DNA of 64,000 bases. Source: Methylophaga sp. OBS4 (GTDB lineage Bacteria > Pseudomonadota > Gammaproteobacteria > Nitrosococcales > Methylophagaceae). Below, one piece after another: positions 46,698 through 55,357 of the stretch. How positions within the stretch are numbered: position 1 is the first letter of the stretch; every line of letters starts with the position of its first letter. The translations under genes and the position numbers were made by a program. Below the pieces are notes generated by a model. It did no database searches. It worked only from the letters and a program-made list of their open reading frames with translations, and had not been told where the DNA came from. The stretch lies in assembly GCF_026319305.1 (NCBI RefSeq), contig NZ_JAPDMV010000005.1:35906-99905 (forward strand). The letters run 5' to 3'.

Positions 46698-47279
46698 TTA
46701 TACCTTGACGAGTCCGGCAAAGCCCATAAAGGCCATCGACATCAGTCCGGCAGTAATCAAGCCAATGGCGGCCCCCTGAAATGGAACCGGCACATCGGCG
46801 GCAGCAAGGCGTTCACGCATGCCGGCAAAGATCACCAGCACCATGGAAAAACCAATCGCGGCACCAAAACCATACAAAGCCGACTCTATAAAACCATGTT
46901 GTTCCTGCACGTTCAGCAGGGCGACACCCAATACCGCGCAGTTAGTGGTAATCAGTGGCAGGAAAATACCCAGCACCTGATACAACATTGGACTGGTTTT
47001 GTGTACCACCATTTCGGTAAATTGCACCACAACAGCAATGACGAAAATAAAACTGATAGTGCGCAGAAATTCGATATTGAGCGGCGCCAGCAGGTATTCG
47101 TTGATTAAATAACTGCTGATTGACGACAGGGTCAATACAAATGTGGTGGCCAGCGCCATACCCATCGCCGTTTCCAGCTTACGGGAAACGCCCATGAACG
47201 GACACAGTCCCAGGAATTTAACCAGGACAATGTTGTTCACCAGAATGGTGCTTAGCAATATCAGGGCATAGTCTGCCAT
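46698..47279 (-). CDS. rnfA: Rnf complex subunit A
   Basis: A 193-residue six-helix membrane subunit, first gene of rnfABCDGE. The blocks [27 protein letters not shown] and [17 protein letters not shown] carry the cysteine ligands for the membrane cluster shared with RnfE. It ends three bases before rnfB. The complex moves electrons between ferredoxin and NAD and couples this to Na+ or H+ transport. Confidence 0.96.
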   Translation of the reverse strand: MADYALILLSTILVNNIVLVKFLGLCPFMGVSRKLETAMGMALATTFVLTLSSISSYLINEYLLAPLNIEFLRTISFIFVIAVVVQFTEMVVHKTSPMLYQVLGIFLPLITTNCAVLGVALLNVQEQHGFIESALYGFGAAIGFSMVLVIFAGMRERLAAADVPVPFQGAAIGLITAGLMSMAFMGFAGLVKV

Positions 47280-47628
47280 TTAATAACCTACTGATTTAAT
47301 CAGGAATTATTTGTCATTACAGCTCAAGCAGGGCCTGGCTGCAATTCGTTAACCGTCGATTATAGCTGAAAAACGCTGCTTTTCGAAGCTTTGGAACGGT
47401 TATTAACGCTTGGTGGTGGCGGACTTAGCCTGCTGATTAGGAACAGGCCGGCCGGGAAATTCTTTTTCCGGTTGAGAAGGTTCAATCAGCCCAAGTGTAG
47501 TGTTATACCCAAGTTACCTCAAAATGCAGGATTTCAGCGGGAGATAAAAGCGTGTCAGGTGGTGCTGAATATGAGCAGGTTGGGCCGCCCCCAATCGTTC
47601 ATATGTATAAGGGTAAAGGGGCTATTCC
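47280..47628. other. Gap upstream of rnfA, probable rnf promoter region
   Basis: A 349-base gap between the DAHP synthase gene and rnfA, both leftward. It should hold the rnf promoter near its left edge. A rightward open frame here has no ribosome site and continues into the DAHP synthase gene, so it is not accepted as a gene. No clear hairpin terminator or repeat was found. Confidence 0.4.
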
Positions 47629-48687
47629 TTACACTACACTGCGTCGCTGACGAACAGCTTCGGCCAGTTCCTGCAGCAGAACTTCAGTCTTGTCCCAGGC
47701 CATACAGGCGTCAGTAATACTTTGCCCATACACCAGCTCTTTACCGGCTTCAGCATTTTGACGACCACCTACCAGATTACTTTCCAGCATTATGCCGATA
47801 ATGCGTTTATCGCCATGTGCTATCTGGGCAGCGACATCGCGGCAAACCGTTTCTTGCTGAAGATGGCTTTTACTGCTGTTGGCATGGCTGCAGTCAATCA
47901 TCAACCTGACCGGTTGGCCTGAGCGACCAATGACTTCCGCTGCGGCATTAACACTGGCGGCATCATAATTAGGCTGCTGGCCACCACGCAGGATCACATG
48001 GCAATCCGGATTACCGGTTGTGGAAAAAATGGCGGAATGGCCGGCTTTGGTCAAAGACATAAAGTGATGTGGTTTGGAGGCTGACAAGCAGGCATCCACG
48101 GCAATTTGCAGGCCGCCATCAGTTGCGTTCTTGAAGCCGACCGGGCAGGACAGACCGGAAGCCAGTTCGCGGTGGGCCTGGCTTTCAGTTGTACGGGCAC
48201 CGATGGCACCCCACGACACCAGATCGGCAATATACTGCGGACTGATTAAATCCAGGTATTCCGTGGCCGCGGGCACGCCCATTTCATCCAGATCGAGCAG
48301 CAATTTACGGGCGATATGCAGACCGTCATTGATTTTGAAACTGCCGTCAAGGTAGGGATCATTGATCAGACCTTTCCAGCCGACTACAGAACGGGGTTTC
48401 TCAAAATAGACGCGCATGATGATATGCAGATCGTCTTTCAGTTCTTCGATAAACGGTTTGAGACGGGTCGCATATTCACGCGCCGCAATCGGATCGTGAA
48501 TCGAGCAAGGGCCGACAATAACAATCAGACGGTCATCACGTTTATGCAAAATATTCTGTGTTGCACTACGGGCATTAAACACCGTCTCCGACGCTTGATC
48601 AGTGATAGGCAGTTCTTCATGTAGTTGCGCCGGCGGAATCACTTCCTGTATGCCGGTGATACGCAAATCATCGGTGCTGTATAGCAT
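47629..48687 (-). CDS. 3-deoxy-7-phosphoheptulonate synthase (class I)
   Basis: A 352-residue cytoplasmic enzyme that joins phosphoenolpyruvate and erythrose-4-phosphate in the first step of aromatic amino acid synthesis. Family motifs include VIVGPCSIHDP, MRVYFEKPRSVVGWKG, GARTTESQAHRELASGLSCPVGFKN and DCSHANSSK. The length matches E. coli AroF/AroG/AroH, and the sequence does not let me say which amino acid would inhibit it. Monocistronic by layout. Confidence 0.94.
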   Translation of the reverse strand: MLYSTDDLRITGIQEVIPPAQLHEELPITDQASETVFNARSATQNILHKRDDRLIVIVGPCSIHDPIAAREYATRLKPFIEELKDDLHIIMRVYFEKPRSVVGWKGLINDPYLDGSFKINDGLHIARKLLLDLDEMGVPAATEYLDLISPQYIADLVSWGAIGARTTESQAHRELASGLSCPVGFKNATDGGLQIAVDACLSASKPHHFMSLTKAGHSAIFSTTGNPDCHVILRGGQQPNYDAASVNAAAEVIGRSGQPVRLMIDCSHANSSKSHLQQETVCRDVAAQIAHGDKRIIGIMLESNLVGGRQNAEAGKELVYGQSITDACMAWDKTEVLLQELAEAVRQRRSVV

Positions 48688-48898
48688 GGTAGGGTTATGC
48701 TCAGAAAAAACTAAACCATAAATTGTACCTGTTGGCGCTGTTTTCCGCTATCCAGATATAGCATGCGACCAACATCCGGCTCATGTGTTTGATATTAAAT
48801 CTTGTAATGCGGCATCTGGCATGTTAAATGCTGTAGTAAATACAAAGATTTAAGATAACGTCAAACAAACGTCATTTACTGGTGACAAGGAACTCAGA

Positions 48899-49579
48899 AT
48901 GCGATTGGTCGATTCTTTAAAACAAGGTCAGGAAAAACTGGAGTCCATAAACCTCGAATTGAGAGGCAAAGTCGAGTCAACCCTTCGACACTGGCCTGAG
49001 ACGTTTAATAAAACGGTAGCGGACATACGCAATATGTCTCTGCCATGGACACAATATCTGCAGTTGTTCAATGACAGTGCTGATGAACAGGCAACCCCTC
49101 TCTCTTTAAGCCCGAAGCTGGCGGCGCTGTATGCGCGTCTTGAACCTGAGTTAGGTGAAGAGACCTTCATCGGCGATTGGCTGGTTATCGACCAAAGCTT
49201 TATCGATCGGTTTGCTGAGGTCACCGGCGACCAGCAATGGATTCACACTGATCCGGGCCGTGCCTTGTTGGAATCACCTTTCAAAACAACCATTGCTCAC
49301 GGTTTTTTGACGTTGTCACTGATTCCGCTGCTCACCAACAGTGTAGCGTCAGAAAAATCTGACTATCCGGAAGCCAGGCTGGTGGTGAATTATGGTATCA
49401 ACCGGGTTGTATTTCCTTCTCCGGTGAAAGCCGGTAAGCGCATCAGGGCAAGAACGCGCGTTATCGCGTTGAATCCATTGAAACGGGGTTTAGAGCTGAC
49501 CCGGGAAGTCAAAATTGAAATAGAGGACAGCCATCGACCTGCCTGTATTGCAGAGATGGTATTACGTTTGTACGACTGA
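48899..49579 (+). CDS. MaoC-type (R)-hydratase with N-terminal extension
   Basis: A 226-residue protein. The C-terminal part (about residues 90-226) is a MaoC hotdog fold with the hydratase motif FAEVTGDQQWIHTD, giving D111 and H116 as the catalytic pair, and GFLTLSLIP. It should hydrate enoyl-CoA to (R)-3-hydroxyacyl-CoA, feeding lipid or polyhydroxyalkanoate metabolism. The first 85 residues are extra, helical and of phasin-like character (repeated Leu, Glu, Lys), which hints at attachment to granules; that is an inference. ATG 48899 has AAGGA ten bases upstream. Confidence 0.85.
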   Translation: MRLVDSLKQGQEKLESINLELRGKVESTLRHWPETFNKTVADIRNMSLPWTQYLQLFNDSADEQATPLSLSPKLAALYARLEPELGEETFIGDWLVIDQSFIDRFAEVTGDQQWIHTDPGRALLESPFKTTIAHGFLTLSLIPLLTNSVASEKSDYPEARLVVNYGINRVVFPSPVKAGKRIRARTRVIALNPLKRGLELTREVKIEIEDSHRPACIAEMVLRLYD

Positions 49580-49581
49580 TA

Positions 49582-49622
49582 TATACCCGTAATACCGTGC
49601 ATTTTCAGTTGTCACGGGTATA
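49582..49622. repeat. Inverted repeat with a recurring GTGCATTTTCAG motif
   Basis: TATACCCGT (49582-49590) pairs with ACGGGTATA (49614-49622). The loop contains GTGCATTTTCAG (49597-49608). The same word and the following GTTGT....GGTATAA recur at 52601-52627 ahead of rpiA. Confidence 0.55.
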
Positions 49623-49623
49623 A

Positions 49624-49663
49624 GAAAGCGTCCGCAACCCGCGCAGCTGCGGACGCTTTTGTT
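49624..49663. terminator. Terminator shared by converging genes
   Basis: AAGCGTCCGCA and TGCGGACGCTT form an 11-bp stem with a 12-base loop, followed by TTTTGTTT. The upstream side has AAGAAA, so it probably works for both the MaoC gene and the leftward nhaD. Confidence 0.88.
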
Positions 49664-49681
49664 TCGGTAGAGACTATTTGC

Positions 49682-51136
49682 TTAACCAATATGGAACAAT
49701 TCTGCATTTAGCCAGAGATGCACCCAGATACTGGCGGCGTAACCCAAAGCAATGGCCCAGATCCACTTCAGATGAGTAAAGAAAGTGTATATGCCGCGAG
49801 CTTGTCCCATCACGGCAACACCGGCTGCCGAGCCGATTGACAGCAGCGAACCGCCAACCCCCGCGGTCAACGTAACCAGCAACCACTGACCATGGCTCAT
49901 ATCAGGCATCATCGACAATACAGCGAACATAACCGGAATATTATCGACCACTGCTGAAATTACGCCTATCAGAATATTAGCCGTTGTTGGCCCCAGATCG
50001 CCGTACATCAGTTCCGAACCCAGCGTCAGATAACCAATGGTGCCGAGCCCCCCTACGCAGAGAATGATGCCGTAGAAGAACATCAATGTGTCCCATTCCG
50101 CCCGTTCCACTTGCCGGAAAATATTGAAAGGCTGTCTATCTTCACCAACTTCTTCCAGGTTCATCATCATGCGTGTTTCACGGAGTTTAAGCACATAACC
50201 GTAGACTTTGAGTATGCCAAGACCGGTCATCATGCCGACTACCGGAGGCAAGTGCAGGAAGTTGTGCGCGCAGACTGCCATGGTAATCGTCAATAAAAAC
50301 AAGCCGATCACAACCAGGGCACCATCTTTCAATTCAGCATGATCCTCAGACGCCGGGGGTGTTTCATTTTTCAATGTCAGCGACATGATAAAGGCCGGAA
50401 TAAACCAGTTAACAAGGGAAGGAACAAACAAAGCAAAAAACTCATGGAATGCCACCACACCTTTTTGCCATACCATCAACGTGGTGATATCACCAAACGG
50501 ACTGAATGCGCCTCCGGCGTTGGCCGCTACCACAATATTGATGCAGGCAACAGACACAAACTTAATATTGGTGCCGCCTACAGCCATCACCACCGTAGCC
50601 ATCAGCAGGGCGGTAGTCAGGTTATCGGCGACAGGGGAAATAAAGAAGGCCAGCAGACCTGTGAGCCAGAAAATGGTGCGTAATGAGAAGCCTTTGTTAA
50701 TCAGCCATGCCCGCAGCGAATCAAACACGCCACGTTCACCCATGGTGCCGATATAAGTCATGGCTGCCAGCAGGAACAGGAACAGCTCCGCATACTCCAG
50801 CAAGTTATGACGGATCATCACTTCAGCAGTGTGGTGATATTCAGAATCCGGCTGCTGGGCATAAATCAGTGCGATCATAGCCCAGATCAAACCGGCGGCA
50901 ATCATCACCGGTTTGGATTTGCGCATATGGATTTCTTCTTCTACCACTACCAGACCGTATGCCAGTACAAACAAGGCAATGGAAGCGTAACCCACCCAGT
51001 GGGAGGTCAAATCAAGTAGCTTTACATTCTCTGCAGCAACAGCCAGTTGAGGCATCACTGACAGAAGCAGGCCGAACAAGGCAGCCGATACCGCAAACCG
51101 GCTTTTGGATGGTACGTTCACGCTGAATATCCTCAT
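49682..51136 (-). CDS. nhaD: Na+/H+ antiporter NhaD
   Basis: A 484-residue inner membrane antiporter of the ion transporter superfamily, typical of marine and halophilic bacteria and of chloroplasts. Twelve or more helices are visible. Diagnostic blocks are FFISPVADNLTTALLMATVV, NAGGAFSPFGDITTLMVWQ and SAVVDNIPVMFAVLSM, with membrane aspartates. An N-terminal signal-like helix precedes the body. It exports Na+ (or Li+) for H+ and adds to Mrp and Rnf in sodium handling. Confidence 0.95.
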   Translation of the reverse strand: MRIFSVNVPSKSRFAVSAALFGLLLSVMPQLAVAAENVKLLDLTSHWVGYASIALFVLAYGLVVVEEEIHMRKSKPVMIAAGLIWAMIALIYAQQPDSEYHHTAEVMIRHNLLEYAELFLFLLAAMTYIGTMGERGVFDSLRAWLINKGFSLRTIFWLTGLLAFFISPVADNLTTALLMATVVMAVGGTNIKFVSVACINIVVAANAGGAFSPFGDITTLMVWQKGVVAFHEFFALFVPSLVNWFIPAFIMSLTLKNETPPASEDHAELKDGALVVIGLFLLTITMAVCAHNFLHLPPVVGMMTGLGILKVYGYVLKLRETRMMMNLEEVGEDRQPFNIFRQVERAEWDTLMFFYGIILCVGGLGTIGYLTLGSELMYGDLGPTTANILIGVISAVVDNIPVMFAVLSMMPDMSHGQWLLVTLTAGVGGSLLSIGSAAGVAVMGQARGIYTFFTHLKWIWAIALGYAASIWVHLWLNAELFHIG

Positions 51137-51194
51137 TAACAGTTCAAATCAGCGGCTTATCATACGCCGCCTTGACAGCAGTGCAACCGCTAAG

Positions 51195-51665
51195 TTACTT
51201 GATAACGCTGTGATAAAAACCGCGAGAGGCGTCTTCAACCAGATCGAATACATGATCAAAGCCGTTCTGGCCGCCGTAATAAGGATCGGGTACATCGCGT
51301 TCTGTGCGCTGCGGTGCAAAGTCCAGAAACAGTTTGACTTTGTCTTTATGAGTAGAAGGACAGGCCGCAACCAGAATGTCATAGTTATCACTGTCCATCG
51401 CCAGGATGTGATCAAATTCTTCAAAGTCTGATATTGCAAACTTGCGTGCCCGGATAAATGACAGATCAATGCCGCGCTTGCGCGCGGTCTGCTGTGCCCT
51501 GGCATCGGGTTGCTCACCGACGTGATAAGCATGGGTGCTGGCAGAGTCCACATGGAACCGGTCACGGGTTCCCAGATCCGTAAGTAATTTGAGAAATACA
51601 CCTTCAGCAGTGGGTGAACGACAAATATTACCCATGCATACAAACAATACTTTGATTTGGCTCAT
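51195..51665 (-). CDS. Low molecular weight protein tyrosine phosphatase
   Basis: A 156-residue cytoplasmic phosphatase. The P-loop is VLFVCMGNICRSPTAEG with C10 as nucleophile. The general acid is the aspartate in VPDPYYGG near residue 125. There is no capsule or exopolysaccharide cluster with a tyrosine kinase nearby, so the substrate is unknown. It follows the fructosamine-kinase-like gene by eight bases, and the two are probably co-transcribed. Confidence 0.94.
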   Translation of the reverse strand: MSQIKVLFVCMGNICRSPTAEGVFLKLLTDLGTRDRFHVDSASTHAYHVGEQPDARAQQTARKRGIDLSFIRARKFAISDFEEFDHILAMDSDNYDILVAACPSTHKDKVKLFLDFAPQRTERDVPDPYYGGQNGFDHVFDLVEDASRGFYHSVIK

Positions 51666-51673
51666 TTTTTCCT

Positions 51674-52555
51674 TCAGCTTTCTGCCAGTAAACGATCAAT
51701 CATCGACTCGGCCTGACCCAGGTAGCCACCGCCGAAAAGATTGAGATGGTTAAGAATGTGGTACAGATTATAAAGGGTTTTACGTAGTTGATAACCACTG
51801 TCCAGCGGATATTCAGCCTGATAGGCAGCCAAAAAGTCGCTGCCAAAACCACCGAATAATTCGGTCATTGCCAGATCTGTTTCACGATCGCCGTAATAAC
51901 AGGCCGGGTCGAAAATAACCGGGTTGCCCCGATCATCTGCCGCCGCATTACCGCCCCAGAGATCGCCATGGAGCAGGGAAGCTTGCGGCTCATAACCATC
52001 CAATAATACGGGCAGATCCGCAAGCAGTCTTTCTCCCCGTTGTTGCAGACGACCACCAAAGCCGTTGTCGGCGGCGAAAGACAGTTGCTGCCCCAGTCGC
52101 TGATGTTGCCAGAATTGCAGCCAGTCATGACTGCGCTCGTTAATCTGTGGTGTGCTGCCAATGGTATTGTCCATATGCCAGCCGAAATAGGGTTGTGTTT
52201 CGCGGTGCATTTTTGCCAGCTGCTGCCCGAGCAGCGCTGAGGCCTTACCCCGCAGACCGCCGAGCGCGATGTACTCAAGCACCAGATAACTATGGCCATC
52301 AGCCTGGCCGTAACAGATGACCTCCGGTACCCGCACAGCGTTGATAGCTGCCATTTCCCGCAGCCCCTGAGCTTCTGCTTCAAACATGGCAGATAGTGAA
52401 GGGCTGTTGAGTTTGATGAAAAAGGACTGTTGCGGTGTTTCCAGCCGATAGACGGTGTTAATGCAGCCGCCCCCCATACTGCTCAGGCGGTGCTGCCCGA
52501 GAGCACACTGGGTCGCTGTTTCGATGTGCTGGATGATGGTATCGAATTGGGCCAT
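51674..52555 (-). CDS. Fructosamine kinase family protein
   Basis: A 293-residue kinase of the fructosamine-3-kinase/YniA family, which phosphorylates glycated amines or related sugars as a repair step. Visible features: MGGGCINTVYRLE, the invariant Lys in FFIKLN, LHGDLWGGNAAADDRG (catalytic loop with HGD) and FDPACYYGDRETDLAMTELFGGF. All key residues are present. Paired with a tyrosine phosphatase gene. Confidence 0.93.
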   Translation of the reverse strand: MAQFDTIIQHIETATQCALGQHRLSSMGGGCINTVYRLETPQQSFFIKLNSPSLSAMFEAEAQGLREMAAINAVRVPEVICYGQADGHSYLVLEYIALGGLRGKASALLGQQLAKMHRETQPYFGWHMDNTIGSTPQINERSHDWLQFWQHQRLGQQLSFAADNGFGGRLQQRGERLLADLPVLLDGYEPQASLLHGDLWGGNAAADDRGNPVIFDPACYYGDRETDLAMTELFGGFGSDFLAAYQAEYPLDSGYQLRKTLYNLYHILNHLNLFGGGYLGQAESMIDRLLAES

Positions 52556-52668
52556 GATAATTTCCTGTATTCAATTACTCGACAACGTGGGTTCTGTTAC
52601 GTGCATTTTCAGGTTGTTTCGGTATAAGCTGAGCCCATATTCTGCCAACAGGGGCAAGGAGGTTGTCA

Positions 52669-53361
52669 ATGACAGCGCAAAACTTAATGAATCCTAAGCA
52701 ACGTGTAGCCGTGCATGCCGCCAATCTGGTTGAGGCGGATATGATTGTCGGTCTGGGCACTGGCTCAACGGCCAATTTCTTTATAGAAGCCCTGGCCAAG
52801 CGTAATAAACTGGAACACTTAAATGTAACTACTGTCAGTAGTTCGGTTGTCAGTGCGAACAAGGCCAGAGAGGCCGGGTTACCCGTTGTTTCCATTGATT
52901 TACTGAACTACCTGGATATGTATGTTGATGGTGCCGATGAAGTCACATCTGAGCTGACTCTGCTCAAAGGCCGCGGCCAGGATCTGGTCAGAGAAAAACT
53001 GCTGGCCTCAGCGGCAGATCAGTTTTACGTGCTGGTTGATGAGAGCAAGCTGGTCGACCATATCGGTCAGAATTTCCCCATTCCTGTTGAAGTCATGCCG
53101 GATGCCTGGCAATTGGTGCTGGCGCAACTCAAACATCAGGGCGGATATGGTGAACTGCGCATGAATGCGGCCGGTGACAATGTGGCGTTCACTGCGCATG
53201 GCAGTATGGTGCTGGATATGAAGTTTGAGCATATCGACAGTCTGGAGCTGACCATGATTCTGGATACGATACCGGGGGTGGTAGAGCATGGTATTTTCAG
53301 CGAACTGGCCACAGCGGTATTTATCGGCGGCGAGAGCGAAGTGGAAGAGCACTGGCGCTAA
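52669..53361 (+). CDS. rpiA: Ribose-5-phosphate isomerase A
   Basis: A 230-residue enzyme of the pentose phosphate pathway, interconverting ribose-5-phosphate and ribulose-5-phosphate. ATG 52669 is used because AAGGAGG (52656-52662) is six bases before it; a TTG at 52663 would add two residues. Motifs: VGLGTGSTANFFI (phosphate binding), DLYVDGADE-like YVDGADEVT and LKGRGQDLVREKLLA, with the catalytic aspartates and lysine. Divergent from the kinase/phosphatase pair. Confidence 0.96.
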   Translation: MTAQNLMNPKQRVAVHAANLVEADMIVGLGTGSTANFFIEALAKRNKLEHLNVTTVSSSVVSANKAREAGLPVVSIDLLNYLDMYVDGADEVTSELTLLKGRGQDLVREKLLASAADQFYVLVDESKLVDHIGQNFPIPVEVMPDAWQLVLAQLKHQGGYGELRMNAAGDNVAFTAHGSMVLDMKFEHIDSLELTMILDTIPGVVEHGIFSELATAVFIGGESEVEEHWR

Positions 53362-53415
53362 TCTGTTGGCTGGTCTGTATGTAGAGATAACCACAGAAAC
53401 ACAGAGTATTCATTT

Positions 53416-53523
53416 GGTTCCCACGGGTCTCCGTGGGAACCTCGGCATCAATATTATCCGCAGATTATTGCAAAAGGAAACGCGCTTAATCTGCGTCCAT
53501 CTGCGTAATCTGCGGATTATTTA
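53416..53523. repeat. Two palindromic repeats after rpiA
   Basis: First, GGTTCCCACGG/CCGTGGGAACC (53416-53441) is a perfect 11-bp stem with a GTCT loop. Second, ATCCGCAGATTA near 53456 pairs with TAATCTGCGGAT near 53506. Between them is the phrase AATCTGCGTCCATCTGCG. Both are common intergenic repeat types, placed here between converging genes, and the first may serve as a terminator. Confidence 0.65.
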
Positions 53524-53531
53524 TTTTTTGG

Positions 53532-54044
53532 TTATTTCTTCAATTCTTCCAGAATGGTTTCAGCCTTGGATTTGCCGAACTCGCCGGAACCTTCAACGCC
53601 GATGTATTCGACTACACCGTCATCCACGATCATGGCAAAACGGTAGCAGCGCACGCCCATACCGCCTGCGGTCAAATCACGATCCAGCCCCAGTGCTCTG
53701 GCGTATTCGGCACTGCCATCAGCCATCATGTGTACTTTACCGGTTGCAGCTTGTTCGCGCCCCCAGGAAGCCATGACAAACGCGTCATTGACAGCCATAC
53801 ACCAGATTTCATCAGCGCCGGCAGCTTTGATCTCGTCAGCATGTTCGACAAAACCGGGCAGATGCTGCGCCGAGCATAACGGGGTATAGGCACCGGGCAC
53901 GCCGAATATCACGATTTTTTTGCCCTTGATCATCTCGCCGACATCGAGCGGTTGTGGGTTCATCGGGCAGCCAGTTTCAGGATCAAACTCATTGCATTCG
54001 GTCAGCTTGCCGGCAGGTAATGTTTGGCCAACTTCGATAGTCAT
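53532..54044 (-). CDS. Peroxiredoxin, Prx5 type
   Basis: A 170-residue thiol peroxidase of the AhpE/Prx5-like group. The active-site motif PGAYTPLC gives P50, T54 and peroxidatic C57, followed by SAQHLPGF. The end of the barrel FAMIVDDGVVEYIGVE matches the hybrid Prx5 group. There is no fused glutaredoxin domain; it should be reduced by glutathione or thioredoxin systems. An extra acidic loop with one cysteine (FDPETGCPMNP) lies near residue 26. Confidence 0.93.
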   Translation of the reverse strand: MTIEVGQTLPAGKLTECNEFDPETGCPMNPQPLDVGEMIKGKKIVIFGVPGAYTPLCSAQHLPGFVEHADEIKAAGADEIWCMAVNDAFVMASWGREQAATGKVHMMADGSAEYARALGLDRDLTAGGMGVRCYRFAMIVDDGVVEYIGVEGSGEFGKSKAETILEELKK

Positions 54045-54206
54045 GGCAACTCCTTAATTTTATGTTCTAAGACAAGATTGGATAGCCTAGCATAAGGCAA
54101 TTGAAGGCAGATAAAAACACTGGTTATTACAGGGTTTTAGCAGTTTGGTTTTGCAGCCTTAAGCCGTTATGATGGCAGGCATTAGACAGTAAAAAGGAAC
54201 AGGGAT

Positions 54207-55220
54207 ATGGCTGAGAAGCAACAACTGCGCTGGGGCATATTAGGTGCTGCGCGTGTTAATGAAAGACTGTTACCGGCAATCGTGGAGGCGCCGAATGCAA
54301 AACTGGTGGCGATTTTCAGCCGCCGTGCCGGTGCTGCCGCTGAAACCTTGAATAAACATGCGCCCGGTGAAACCGATGTAGAGACTTTGAATGATCCCGA
54401 TGCTTTGTTGAACCATCCAGATATTGATGCTGTTTATCTGCCTATGGCCAATGAGGAGCATGCCGAATGGGCACTGAAAGCTATCAACCACGGCAAACAT
54501 GTTTTGATAGAAAAACCCATGGCGCTGACGGTGGCTGATATTGAAGCGATTGAAGCAGCCGCCAAGGCTAAGCAGGTGACGGTAATGGAAGGGTTTATGT
54601 ATTGCTTCCATCCGCAGCATGATTATGTGCGCAAGTTGATTCAATCAGGGGTTATCGGTGACGTACGTACGGTCAAAACGGCGTTTGCCTTTCCGATAAA
54701 ACCGGCGCGCATGTATCGGATCAATCGTGCTATTAACCACGGTGGTGGTGCTATGTGGGATATCGGCCCCTACGCAGTGCATACTGCCCGTTTATGGTTT
54801 GACGAGGAACCTGTAGCCGTAACGGCCATGGCCAAACTGAATGAGCATGGTGCAGATGTCAGCCTGAGCGGGATTTTTGATTTTGACGACGGCCGCTATG
54901 CCCATTTTGAAATGAGTTTTGAACATGCCCGCCGCAGCGAATATGAAATTATTGGCACACTGGGTGGCATTAAATGTCGTACCGTCTGGCAGCATCCAAC
55001 GGATAAACCGGTTATTTCCTGGTGGACGGATGCCGGTGATCAACAGGATGTGACTTTGCCGGCAGCCAATCATTTCAATCTGGAAATTGAGCATTTTTCC
55101 GATTGTGTGTTGAATAATAAAACGCCGGCTTTGTCATTGGCGGATGCCAGAGGCAACTGCAAGGCGATTAATGCTGCGTTGCAGTCGGTGAGAGAACAGA
55201 AACTGATAAAAATTGACTGA
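54207..55220 (+). CDS. Gfo/Idh/MocA family oxidoreductase
   Basis: A 337-residue NAD(P)-dependent dehydrogenase. The Rossmann start WGILGAARVNERLLPAI is followed by AVYLPMANEEHAEWALKAINHGKHVLIEKPMALT, the usual EKP motif with catalytic lysine. The C-terminal domain has GGGAMWDIGPYAVHTARLW. Substrate is probably a sugar or inositol-like compound, but nothing nearby identifies it. The RBS is AAAAAGGAAC ahead of ATG 54207. Confidence 0.92.
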   Translation: MAEKQQLRWGILGAARVNERLLPAIVEAPNAKLVAIFSRRAGAAAETLNKHAPGETDVETLNDPDALLNHPDIDAVYLPMANEEHAEWALKAINHGKHVLIEKPMALTVADIEAIEAAAKAKQVTVMEGFMYCFHPQHDYVRKLIQSGVIGDVRTVKTAFAFPIKPARMYRINRAINHGGGAMWDIGPYAVHTARLWFDEEPVAVTAMAKLNEHGADVSLSGIFDFDDGRYAHFEMSFEHARRSEYEIIGTLGGIKCRTVWQHPTDKPVISWWTDAGDQQDVTLPAANHFNLEIEHFSDCVLNNKTPALSLADARGNCKAINAALQSVREQKLIKID

Positions 55221-55312
55221 TAAAACTCAATCGACCGGGGCGAATTCTCAAAGGGTGTCTGAGCACATTGATTCCTGCTTCGAGTAAGTTTCTAGTGATC
55301 TGGTCCTTTGAA

Positions 55313-55357
55313 CCCGAACGCAGAGCTAAGCCGATCGCTGGAGCGCCTCGTTAGGTT
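55313..55357 (-). other. Degenerate integron attC-like site
   Basis: Read on the minus strand directly after the PhzF-family stop: ACCTAACGAGGCGCTCCAGC, then GATCGGCTTAGCTCTGCGTT, then CGGG. ACCTAAC fits the RYYYAAC core. The middle pairs GCTCCAGCG-like and CTTAGCTCTGCG-like arms as in attC. The closing core is GTTCGGG rather than GTTRRRY, so the site is decayed or wrongly called. Confidence 0.45.

Noticed and set aside
47391..47717. Rightward 108-codon frame upstream of rnfA
   Set aside because: No ribosome site, no recognisable domain, and it runs into the end of the DAHP synthase gene on the other strand.
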